A DNA stretch of 62,354 nt from an uncultured Collinsella sp. (lineage in GTDB: Bacteria > Actinomycetota > Coriobacteriia > Coriobacteriales > Coriobacteriaceae), in NCBI GenBank assembly GCA_947001705.1, contig CAMQHT010000009.1, positions 1-62,354 on the forward strand. Reading direction: 5' to 3'. The notes beneath the pieces are model-generated. The model was not told the origin of the DNA. It did not search any database and saw only the letters and a list, made by a program, of their open reading frames with translations. Position numbers and translations under genes: made by a program. Positions 50,747 to 58,476 of this stretch are shown here, piece after piece. Each line of letters starts with the position of its first letter. The first letter of the stretch is position 1.

Positions 50747-52364
50747 GCTGCAGGTTTCCAATATCGCGCTCATTCGTGAGGCGACGTTGGTTCCGAGTGC
50801 GGGCCTAACGGTTTTGACCGGAGAAACCGGCGCCGGTAAGACCGCGCTGCTCTCGGCGCTCAAGCTCATTTTGGGCGAGCGCGCGGATTCGTCGACGGTG
50901 CGCGAGGGTGAGGCACTTGCCAGCGTCGAGGCGCGCCTGTTTGACGGCCCGCACGACACAGAGGGCTTCACCGTGCGGCGCAGTCTTTCTGCCGAAGGCC
51001 GCAGTCGCGTAAAAATTGACGGCCGTATCGCCAGCGTGCGCGAGCTTTCTGAGCGCGTCGGCGTGATGATGGATCTTTGCGGCCAGCACGAGCACCAGCG
51101 CCTGCTTGACCCGTCGCATCATGTTGCCATGGTTGATGCATGGGCAGGGCGCCCGGCACTCGAGGCGCTCGAGCACTACCGTGCTTGCTTTAAAGCCTCG
51201 CGCGCGGCTGCCAAGGAGGTCCGTCGCGTCGAGGAGGCCTCGCGTGCGCAGGGGAGCCGCGTCGAGGAGGCGCGCTTCGCCCTGGAGCGTATCGCCGAGG
51301 TCGACCCCAAGCCGGGTGAGTATGAGGAGCTCGAGGAGCTGCTGCCGCGCTCCGAGCATGCCGAGGTTCTGGTGGCCACGGCCAATGATGCCCATGAATC
51401 ACTTGCAGCCGAAGGGGGAGCGCTCGATGCCGTGAACGGCGCCGTGGCGGAGCTTTCCCGTATGGTGGCCGTCGATCGCAAGCTGGGCGACATCGCCGAT
51501 GCCCTTTCGGATGCCTGCATTTCGCTTGAGGATTGCGCCAACGAGCTGCGTGCTTATCGCGATGGGGTCGCCTTCGATCCGCGCGAGCTTACTCGTATGC
51601 GCGAGCGTTATTCCGATCTTAAGTCCCTGCTGCGTCAGTGGGGGCCCACTATGGACGATGTCTTTGCCACGCGCGATCGCTCACAAGAGCTGCTATCCCT
51701 GGTCGATGATGGCGATACGCAGATCAAGAAAGCACGCGAGGCACTCGGGAGTGCCGAGCGCGAGCTTTTTGCTGCTGCCAAGGCGCTTAAACGCGCGCGG
51801 AATACGGCAGCTCCTCGCTTTTGCCACGAGGTTGGTCGTCAGATGGCGCGCCTGGAAATGGGCGGCGCCGAGCTCGTTTGGGAGTCGCGCGATCTTCCGC
51901 GCGCCGAGTGGACGCCGGCGGGCCCTTCGAGCTACGAGCTTTTGTATCGCAGCGGTTCCGGATTGACGCCGCGCCCCCTGCGTCGCATCGCGTCGGGCGG
52001 TGAGCTGAGCCGCGTCATGCTGGCGAGTAAGGTTGTCCTTGGCAACGCAGATGGCGTGGATACGCTGGTGTTCGACGAGGTCGATGCCGGTGTCGGCGGC
52101 TCTACCGCACGTGCCCTCGCGAGTGTGCTTGCAGATCTCGCCGCTACGCATCAGGTGATTGTCGTAACCCACCTGGCGCAGGTTGCCGTCATGGCCGATA
52201 AACATTACGTGGTGAGCAAGGAGCCCGGCAACGTTCCCCAGACGCACCTGGACGAGATGACAGGAGACGCCCGTACCGCAGAGGTCGCCCGTATGCTGAG
52301 TGGCGATCAATCGGAGGCAAGCCTAGCGCACGCCAAGCAGATGCTGGAAGAAGCTCGAGGTTAG
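50736..52364 (+). CDS. recN: DNA repair protein RecN
   Basis: A 542-residue SMC-like ATPase that gathers broken DNA ends. Walker A GETGAGKTALL is at residues 29-39, and the long coiled coils (about 160-350) flank a short hinge. The C-terminal half has the RIASGGELSRVMLA signature near 413 and Walker B VFDEVDAGVGG near 445. Length and motif order are normal. It is the last gene of the block that starts at nusB or efp; a 14-bp bidirectional hairpin follows about 135 bases later. Confidence 0.95.
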   Translation: MIDELQVSNIALIREATLVPSAGLTVLTGETGAGKTALLSALKLILGERADSSTVREGEALASVEARLFDGPHDTEGFTVRRSLSAEGRSRVKIDGRIASVRELSERVGVMMDLCGQHEHQRLLDPSHHVAMVDAWAGRPALEALEHYRACFKASRAAAKEVRRVEEASRAQGSRVEEARFALERIAEVDPKPGEYEELEELLPRSEHAEVLVATANDAHESLAAEGGALDAVNGAVAELSRMVAVDRKLGDIADALSDACISLEDCANELRAYRDGVAFDPRELTRMRERYSDLKSLLRQWGPTMDDVFATRDRSQELLSLVDDGDTQIKKAREALGSAERELFAAAKALKRARNTAAPRFCHEVGRQMARLEMGGAELVWESRDLPRAEWTPAGPSSYELLYRSGSGLTPRPLRRIASGGELSRVMLASKVVLGNADGVDTLVFDEVDAGVGGSTARALASVLADLAATHQVIVVTHLAQVAVMADKHYVVSKEPGNVPQTHLDEMTGDARTAEVARMLSGDQSEASLAHAKQMLEEARG

Positions 52365-52440
52365 AACGAGCCGGCGATGTTGGGGGAATAAAATATCAGT
52401 AATCGTTGCCCCGCCACTTGCTTGTCTGCCCCGACCGTCA

Positions 52441-52592
52441 AAAACTATGCCGGTTTACTACGTTGAATGGGCGCAGCTCGAGCACAGCTAAAATTGAAAA
52501 AAGAAAACCGCAGGTAGAACGCCTGCGGTTTTCTTTTAAAACGCGATGTAGTCGCATGATCCGATTTCATCGTAGTAAACCGGCATAGTTTT
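52441..52592. repeat. Nested inverted repeat with 22-bp perfect arms
   Basis: Arms 52441-52462 and 52571-52592 are perfect inverted copies of 22 bases. Enclosed is a second perfect 14-bp hairpin (52501-52514 with 52522-52535). The element lies between the convergent recN and rpiR genes. The arms are not similar to any gene in the window. It may be a palindromic repeat element carrying a terminator, or a MITE-like relic. Confidence 0.85.
52501..52535. terminator. Bidirectional terminator between recN and rpiR
   Basis: A perfect 14-bp stem (52501-52514 with 52522-52535) and a 7-base loop, preceded by an A run and followed by TTTT, work in both directions. It lies inside the larger inverted repeat. 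Confidence 0.85.
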
Positions 52593-52625
52593 GTGGGAAC
52601 GGTACATAACGACCCCTGATAAAAC

Positions 52626-53483
52626 CTACTCCACGACCTTATCCGGCTGGATGAGCTCCTCGTAGAAGCTGATGTGCTCTCGGGCGTCCTCGATTTCGGG
52701 AAGCAGGAAGTTGTAGATAACCTCGATGATCATCGTGGCGCTCATCTTGGAGAACGCAAAGTCACCCGTGGTGAGCAGCGCCTCGTGGTTCACGGTATTA
52801 AAGGTGTAGTCGGCCAGGCGAGCAAGCGGAGACTTGCTGTCGCTGCTAATGACGACTACGGTAGCTCCGCAGTCGCGAGCCGCCTTTGCCATGCGATTGA
52901 GTCGACGCGACTTGCCGGAGTTCGAGATCAGCACGATGACATCGCCCGGGCGCAATGTGAGCGCAAAGCCAATCGAGGTCTCGCTGATAGTGCTTGCCAT
53001 GCAGCGAAGGCCCAGCTGAGAGAACTTAAACGTCGCGTCGAGCGCGACGGCATTGGTGTTGCCTACGGCTGCAAACTCGATAGCCCCTGCGTTCTTAAAC
53101 GCGCGCACGACGGCTGCCAGTGTGTCGTGATCAATGCCATCGATGGTCGCATTGAGCTCGCTGACCTTGGCGGCGAGGATATTCTTGAGGCTCTGTTCCA
53201 TATTGTCGAGCGATACCTCGTCGGTGAGTCCTTCATTGCGCTGGCTCTCCAGATCGCGCGCCAGCGAAAACTGGAAACTGCGAAAGCTGCCAAAACCCAG
53301 TTTGCGGCAGAAGCGCGAGACGGTTGCCTCGGAGGTTGCGGCGGCGCGCGAGAGCTGGGCGGCCGTCAGGCGCGGCGCCTCGGACTGGTGCTCCAATATA
53401 TAGTCGACAATGCGCTGCTCGGAATCGCTGTACCCTTTGTGCGTGCTAATAAGGGAGAGCGCGCTCTTGCTGCTATCGGTCAT
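52626..53483 (-). CDS. RpiR/MurR family transcriptional regulator
   Basis: A 285-residue regulator with an N-terminal HTH_6 domain (about 1-75; recognition helix in AAATSEATVSRFCRKLGF) and a C-terminal SIS sugar-phosphate-binding domain (about 120-255; AAVGNTNAV and LISNSGKSRR, with Ser for phosphate contacts). It is divergent from fruA and shares a 273-base control region with it, so it most likely regulates the fructose operon in response to a sugar phosphate. Whether it represses or activates cannot be told from sequence. The start has CAGGAGC at a suitable distance. Confidence 0.88.
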   Translation of the reverse strand: MTDSSKSALSLISTHKGYSDSEQRIVDYILEHQSEAPRLTAAQLSRAAATSEATVSRFCRKLGFGSFRSFQFSLARDLESQRNEGLTDEVSLDNMEQSLKNILAAKVSELNATIDGIDHDTLAAVVRAFKNAGAIEFAAVGNTNAVALDATFKFSQLGLRCMASTISETSIGFALTLRPGDVIVLISNSGKSRRLNRMAKAARDCGATVVVISSDSKSPLARLADYTFNTVNHEALLTTGDFAFSKMSATMIIEVIYNFLLPEIEDAREHISFYEELIQPDKVVE

Positions 53484-53498
53484 GGATGGCTCCTGGTT

Positions 53499-53530
53499 GG
53501 CATTGAAAATCGGACTCGTTTTTCAATGCC
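53499..53530. promoter_or_regulatory. Operator-like inverted repeat upstream of rpiR
   Basis: Perfect 11-base arms GGCATTGAAAA (53499-53509) and TTTTCAATGCC (53520-53530) are separated by 10 bases. They lie 16 bases before the rpiR start, downstream of a TATACT on the - strand (53534-53539). A third, single half-site (GGCATTTTCAAT, inverted core) is at 53541. It is a likely autoregulation site. Confidence 0.65.
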
Positions 53531-53565
53531 ATAGTATACGGGCATTTTCAATTACAAGATACACC

Positions 53566-53620
53566 TTGCCGTTTCAAGTGTTGATGGTAAACTTTCACTT
53601 ACCGTTTACGGTAATGAAAG
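53566..53620 (+). promoter_or_regulatory. Promoter and operator of the fructose operon
   Basis: The -35 TTGCCG (53566-53571), a 16-base spacer and the -10 TAAACT (53588-53593) form a plausible promoter. Overlapping its downstream side, 53592-53620 is a near-perfect palindrome, CTTTCA(C)TTACCGT-TT-ACGGTAA-TGAAAG, with one bulged base. Its placement over the start region fits a repressor site. About 136 bases of 5' leader follow before the fruA ATG. Confidence 0.6.
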
Positions 53621-53756
53621 AACCTTTCACCGGAGAAATGAGCTGTATTACTTCTCGTACAAGCGGTGGCTTGGTATCTTTCAGATGTGGAAAAGCGCGC
53701 AAGGACGCGCGTGTAGGGGAGCGCCTGCGGGCGCAAAACTTAAAAAGGAGGGACAC

Positions 53757-55775
53757 ATGGCTAAGTTTGACATCATCGCCGCCACCGGTTGCCCGACCGG
53801 CATCGCGCACACCTTCATGGCGAAGGAGGCGCTGGAGAAGGCAGCTGCCGAGCGCGGTCTGACCATTAAGGTCGAGACCCATGGCCAGGTCGGTGTCGAG
53901 AACGAGCTCACCAAGGGCGAGATCGCTGGCGCCAAGGCCGTCGTTGTCGCAGCTGATAAGGATGTCCAGGCGGAGCGTTTCGCCGGTAAGCCCATGGTTT
54001 CCGTTGGTGTTTCCAAGGCCCTGTCCGTCGAGGCTGCCGGCAAGCTGATCGACCGCGCACTCGCCGCCAAGGGCGACGACACGGTTGCGGCTGCTGCCGA
54101 TGTCGAGGATGAGGTCGAGGAGAAGGAGTCCATCGGCCACATCATCTATAAGCACCTCATGAACGGCGTCAGCCACATGCTGGTCTTCGTCGTTGCCGGT
54201 GGTGTTCTGACCGCCGTTTCGTTCCTGTGGGGCATCACGTCCTTCGATTCGACGGCGGCCGACTACAACAGCTTCGCCGCTATGCTCAAGATTATCGGCG
54301 GCATCGCCATGAACCTCATGGTTCCCGTGCTTTCCGCCTACATCGCCGAGTCCATCGGCAAGCGCCCGGCACTCGTCCCCGGCTTCGTCGCCGGTATGAT
54401 CGCCATCCAGGGTCTGCCTGTCGTCGAGGGACCCGACGGTACCATGCTCATTGACGCCGGCGGCACCGGTGTGGGCTTCGGCTTCCTGGGCGGCATCGTC
54501 GGCGGCTTCCTCGCTGGCTATGTCATCTTGCTGCTCGAGAAGGTCTTTGCCGGTCTGCCCAAGAACCTGGACGGTCTCAAGGCTATCTTCCTGTACCCGC
54601 TGTTCTCCACGCTGATTGTCGGTCTCGTGATGCTCGGCATCTCCGGCCCCATGGCTGCCATTAACACCGCCATGATGGACTTCCTCAAGGGTCTGTCTGC
54701 CTCCGGCGCTGTTGTCCTGGGTCTTGCTATCGGCTGCATGTGCGCCTTTGACATGGGCGGCCCGGTTAACAAGGCTGCTTACGTCACCGGTACCGCCATG
54801 CTCACCGAGGCCCTGGCAGCTGGTGTTGGCACCGACACCTACAACTTCGGCACCAACTTCATGGCTGCCGTCTCCGCCGCTTGCATCGTTCCGCCGCTGA
54901 TCACCACCTTCGCCGTCATCGTCGGCAAGAAGTACTTCAGCCAGGAGGATCATGACGCCGGTGTCGTCAACCTCATCCTTGGTTGCACCCACATCACCGA
55001 GGGCGCCATTCCGTTCATGACCAAGAACATCTGGCCCGTCATGCCCATCATGATGCTCGGTTCCTCCATCGCCTCGATCCTGACCATTATGTTCAACGTC
55101 CACGATCCGGCGCCCCACGGTGGCTTCCTGGTCCTGCCCGTTGTCGAGAACGGTCCGCTGTGGGTCCTCGCGATCCTCATCGGCGCCGTGGTCGGTGGCA
55201 TCCTGTTCGTCGCCTTCAAGAAGTATGACTTCGAGAAGAACCAGAAGTCCGCTCCTGCCGCTCCCGCCAAGTCGGTTGAGGCCCCCAAGGCCGCTGCCGT
55301 CGAGGCCCCCAAGGCCGAGGCTGCCGACTTCGTGAAGGTCGAGAACGTCTTTGTCGCCGAGGACTTCGCTTCTCGTGACGAGGCTCTGAGCTTTGTCTCC
55401 AACCAGGCCGTCAAGGCCGGTATCGCCGGCGACGCCGACGCCGTGATGAACGCCTTCCTGGCCCGCGAGGCCGAGGGTACTACGGGCATGATGGAGGGCT
55501 TTGCCATCCCGCATGCCAAGTCCGATGCCATTACCGATGCCGCCGTCATCGTCGTCAAGGACGACTCTGGCGTGACCGGTTGGGACACCATGGATGGCGC
55601 TCCCGTCAACGTGGCTATCGCCCTGCTTATTCCCGGTGCCCAGGCCGGCACCACGCACCTCAAGATCCTGTCCAAGGTCGCCGAGGCGCTTATGGACGAG
55701 GGCTTCCGTGCCACCGTCAAGGGTTCCACCGACGCCGCCGAGATCGCCAAGACGATCAACGCCCGCCTTGTCTAA
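53757..55775 (+). CDS. fruA: PTS fructose transporter subunit IIBCA
   Basis: A 672-residue enzyme II that imports fructose and delivers it as fructose 1-phosphate. The IIB domain (1-100) has the phospho-acceptor Cys12 in AATGCPTGIAH. The IIC membrane domain (about 125-485) has about eight to ten helices and the GCTHITEGAIPF motif. An Ala/Pro/Lys linker (about 495-525) leads to the IIA domain, with the phospho-acceptor His586 in GFAIPHAKSD. The B-C-A order differs from the A-B-C order of many FruA proteins but is found in Gram-positives. AAGGAGG precedes the ATG. The phosphate comes from HPr encoded downstream. Confidence 0.93.
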   Translation: MAKFDIIAATGCPTGIAHTFMAKEALEKAAAERGLTIKVETHGQVGVENELTKGEIAGAKAVVVAADKDVQAERFAGKPMVSVGVSKALSVEAAGKLIDRALAAKGDDTVAAAADVEDEVEEKESIGHIIYKHLMNGVSHMLVFVVAGGVLTAVSFLWGITSFDSTAADYNSFAAMLKIIGGIAMNLMVPVLSAYIAESIGKRPALVPGFVAGMIAIQGLPVVEGPDGTMLIDAGGTGVGFGFLGGIVGGFLAGYVILLLEKVFAGLPKNLDGLKAIFLYPLFSTLIVGLVMLGISGPMAAINTAMMDFLKGLSASGAVVLGLAIGCMCAFDMGGPVNKAAYVTGTAMLTEALAAGVGTDTYNFGTNFMAAVSAACIVPPLITTFAVIVGKKYFSQEDHDAGVVNLILGCTHITEGAIPFMTKNIWPVMPIMMLGSSIASILTIMFNVHDPAPHGGFLVLPVVENGPLWVLAILIGAVVGGILFVAFKKYDFEKNQKSAPAAPAKSVEAPKAAAVEAPKAEAADFVKVENVFVAEDFASRDEALSFVSNQAVKAGIAGDADAVMNAFLAREAEGTTGMMEGFAIPHAKSDAITDAAVIVVKDDSGVTGWDTMDGAPVNVAIALLIPGAQAGTTHLKILSKVAEALMDEGFRATVKGSTDAAEIAKTINARLV

Positions 55776-55812
55776 TCCCCCAGCTCGCGAATAACATCGC
55801 CCCTTGTATATA

Positions 55813-55846
55813 AGGCGGAGACTCCACCAGGAGTCCCCGCCTTTTT
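55813..55846 (+). terminator. Terminator after fruA
   Basis: A 12-bp stem with one mismatch (55814-55825 with 55830-55841), an ACCA loop and TTTTT lies 37 bases past the fruA stop. It indicates that ptsH may be transcribed separately. Confidence 0.85.
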
Positions 55847-55858
55847 CTATCCCTCTCA

Positions 55859-55929
55859 TAAGTTGCGGTGAAATAGGGACTGTTTAAACGATTCAACTCC
55901 AAATGCAGTCCCTATTTCACCGCAACTTA
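55859..55929. repeat. Inverted repeat with 24-bp perfect arms
   Basis: Arms 55859-55882 and 55906-55929 are perfect inverted copies of 24 bases around a 23-base, T/A-rich loop. The inner end of each arm carries the GGGACTG/CAGTCCC core seen in other hairpins here. It is one of two large palindromic elements between fruA and ptsH. Confidence 0.9.
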
Positions 55930-56034
55930 GAAGAAGGGGATAGCGCGGCCTGTCTATTGGATCGTCCGTGCGGATAAATATTCAGCCAGAATTCCGTTCG
56001 CACGATATTACTCTGGACCGACCGAGTTTCCGCA

Positions 56035-56163
56035 GCTCGCCTGCCGGGCGGGGCGGTTAAGTTTGTCGCGAGTTCCGCACGCAAAGGAAAGCACTTAATG
56101 TGCTTTCCGTCTTGCGCAGGACTGTAGAGCAGCAAACTTAACCGCCCCGCCCGGCAGGCGAGC
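56035..56163. repeat. Nested inverted repeat with 31-bp perfect arms
   Basis: Arms 56035-56065 and 56133-56163 are perfect inverted copies of 31 bases, very GC-rich on the outside and AT-rich inside. They enclose a 9-bp hairpin (56086-56094 with 56100-56108, TTAAT loop). This is the longest palindrome in the window and the same nested design as at 52441-52592. No coding frame or promoter is seen in it. Confidence 0.9.
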
Positions 56164-56301
56164 GTACAGGAACGACATCCGTCCAATAATTCGTGCGAAA
56201 CACAATGAAAAACAGTTTGATGTGAGTTAATATAAACAACGTCGTGAGTATGGCTCCTGTCGCATGGCTGACAGGGGTTAAACACAAAAAAGGAGTCAAT
56301 T

Positions 56302-56565
56302 ATGGTTTCTGAGAAGGCTACCCTCGTTAATCCTCAGGGTCTTCACATGCGTCCCGCTGGTCTCTTCGCCTCCACCATGGGCAAGTACGCCTGCGACGTG
56401 ACGGTCGTCACCCCCGAGAAGGAGGTCAACGGCAAGTCCCCGATGGCCCTCATGGCTGCTGGTATCCCCTGCGGCACCGAGGTCGAGGTCAAGTGCGACG
56501 GCGCTGACGAGGCCGAGGCTCTGGCTGCTGCCGTCGAGCTCATCAAGAGCGGTCTTGGCGAGTAG
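56302..56565 (+). CDS. ptsH: Phosphocarrier protein HPr
   Basis: An 87-residue HPr. The active His15 is in PQGLHMRPAG, and Ser46, the regulatory site for HPr kinase in Firmicutes, is retained (NGKSPMAL). It passes phosphate from enzyme I to IIA domains such as that of FruA. A 5' leader hairpin (CCTGTC/GACAGG, about 56257-56275) precedes an AAAAGGAG site. A terminator hairpin follows before ptsI, which may keep HPr more abundant than enzyme I. Confidence 0.95.
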   Translation: MVSEKATLVNPQGLHMRPAGLFASTMGKYACDVTVVTPEKEVNGKSPMALMAAGIPCGTEVEVKCDGADEAEALAAAVELIKSGLGE

Positions 56566-56610
56566 AACTCAAACGGGTCGTATGTTGAACAATTAAGTTC
56601 ATACTTGGGG

Positions 56611-56645
56611 GCGCAGTGACCTGTATTAAGGTAGCTGCGCTCTTT
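56611..56645 (+). terminator. Attenuating hairpin between ptsH and ptsI
   Basis: Two stacked helices (GCGCAG 56611-56616 with CTGCGC 56635-56640; ACCT with AGGT inside) are followed by TCTTTTG. It lies in the 133-base gap and probably acts as a partial terminator. Confidence 0.65.
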
Positions 56646-56698
56646 TGTCATGGATATGGCAAAACGCTTTATCACATGACACGGAGAGAGGAATGGGA

Positions 56699-58402
56699 AT
56701 GTATCAGGGAGTCAACGCATCCGAGGGTATCGGTATCGGCACCGTCATGGTCGCCGTCGATCCCGACTTGACGTTTGAGCCGCACGAGGTTGCTGATTCG
56801 GCAGCAGAGAAGGAGCGCTATCAGTCCGCTCTTTCGGTCTTCTGCGAGAAGACCCAGGCTCAGGCCGACCACATGAAGGAGACGGTGGGCGAGGCCGAGG
56901 CCGAGATCATGAGCGGACACATTGTCCTGGCTCAGGACCCGGGCATGACCGATGCCATCAACGCTGCCATTGACGGCGGCACCTGCGCCGAGCAGGCGCT
57001 CATGGACACCTCGACCATGTTCGAGAACATGTTCCTGTCCATGGACGACGAGATGTTCCGTCTGCGCGCGGCCGACATCGCCGACATCCGCACCGGTATT
57101 CTGGCCGAGCTGCTGGGCAAGGAGGTTGTCGACCTCTCCGTCCTGCCTGAGAACACCGTCGTTGTCGTGCACGATCTTACGCCGTCTATGACCGCCACGA
57201 TCGATAAGGCCCACGTTGCCGGTATCGTCACCGAGACCGGTGGCCGCACGTCGCACTCCGCGATCATCGCGCGCGCCCTCGAGATCCCGGCTGTCCTTTC
57301 GGTTTCCAACAGCTGCACCGCGCTGCGCAACGGCATGACCGTTGTCGTCGACGGTGGCAAGGGCATCGTCGAGGCCGATCCCAACGAGGAGACGCTCGCC
57401 GCCTACACTGCCAAGGCCGAGGCCTTCGCTGCCGAGAAGGCAGCCCTCGAGGCCTTCCGTGGCAAGCCGTCCGTGACTGCCGATGGCATCAAGAAGATCA
57501 TCGCCTGCAACATCGGTAACCCCGATGACGTGCCCAACGCGCTCGATCACGATGCCGAGGCTATTGGTCTGTTCCGCTCCGAGTTCCTGTTCATGGACTC
57601 TGCCGAGCTTCCTTCCGAGGAGGAGCAGTTCAACGCCTACCGCAAGGTCGCCAGCGCACTCAAGGGCGCTCCGGTCATCATCCGCACGCTCGATGTGGGT
57701 GGCGACAAGGAGATTCCGTATCTGCACATGGTCAAGGAAGATAACCCCTTCATGGGCTTCCGCGCCGTGCGTTACTGCCTGGCCAACCCCGATCAGTACA
57801 AGGTCCAGCTCCGCGCCCTGCTGCGCGCCAGCGCCTTCGGCGATGTCAAGATCATGATCCCGCTCGTCACCTGCGTCGAGGAGGTTGTGGCTGTCAAGGA
57901 GCTCGTCGAGCAGTGCAAGGCCGAGCTGACCGAAGAGGGTCGCAAGTTCAACGAGAACATTGAGGTCGGCATTATGGTCGAGACGCCCGCCGCTTCACTA
58001 CTCGCTGACCGTCTGGCCGAGGTCGCCGACTTCTTCTCCATCGGCACCAACGACCTGATCGGCTACACCATGTGCGCCGACCGTGGCAACGACACCATCT
58101 CCAACCTGTACCAGGTGTACTATCCCGCCGTGCTCCGCTCGCTCAAGAACATCATCGAGAGCGGCGTGAAGGCTGGCATCATGGTCGGTATGTGCGGCGA
58201 GGCCGCTGCCGATCCGCTGCTCGAGCCGCTGCTGATCAGCTGGGGCCTGGAGGAGTTCTCGATGAGCGCTCCGTCTATCCTGCGCGCCCGCAAGACCATC
58301 AGCCAGTGGACCAAGGCCGAGTGCGACGAGCTCGCCGAGAAGGCGCTCGCCTGCAACACCGCCGCCGAGGTCAAAGCACTGCTCGAGTCCGCAGCTCGCT
58401 AA
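56699..58402 (+). CDS. ptsI: PTS enzyme I (phosphoenolpyruvate-protein phosphotransferase)
   Basis: A 567-residue enzyme I that takes phosphate from PEP and passes it to HPr. The N domain carries the phospho-accepting His186 in GGRTSHSAIIAR, and the linker and C-terminal PEP-binding domain have GLFRSEFLFMD, IRTLDVGGDKEIPY, and the metal site in IGTNDLIGYT. Two in-frame starts exist, 56693 and 56699; 56699 (MYQGVNASEG) fits the family N terminus and has AGGA 6 bases away. It lies between ptsH and the fructose kinases and completes a local PTS. Confidence 0.94.
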   Translation: MYQGVNASEGIGIGTVMVAVDPDLTFEPHEVADSAAEKERYQSALSVFCEKTQAQADHMKETVGEAEAEIMSGHIVLAQDPGMTDAINAAIDGGTCAEQALMDTSTMFENMFLSMDDEMFRLRAADIADIRTGILAELLGKEVVDLSVLPENTVVVVHDLTPSMTATIDKAHVAGIVTETGGRTSHSAIIARALEIPAVLSVSNSCTALRNGMTVVVDGGKGIVEADPNEETLAAYTAKAEAFAAEKAALEAFRGKPSVTADGIKKIIACNIGNPDDVPNALDHDAEAIGLFRSEFLFMDSAELPSEEEQFNAYRKVASALKGAPVIIRTLDVGGDKEIPYLHMVKEDNPFMGFRAVRYCLANPDQYKVQLRALLRASAFGDVKIMIPLVTCVEEVVAVKELVEQCKAELTEEGRKFNENIEVGIMVETPAASLLADRLAEVADFFSIGTNDLIGYTMCADRGNDTISNLYQVYYPAVLRSLKNIIESGVKAGIMVGMCGEAAADPLLEPLLISWGLEEFSMSAPSILRARKTISQWTKAECDELAEKALACNTAAEVKALLESAAR

Positions 58403-58476
58403 TTTGGTATCAGAGGTAACCGTGTGGTTGGAATGGGCCGGCCACGCGGCCCTCACATATACAGGGGGTACTGTAA

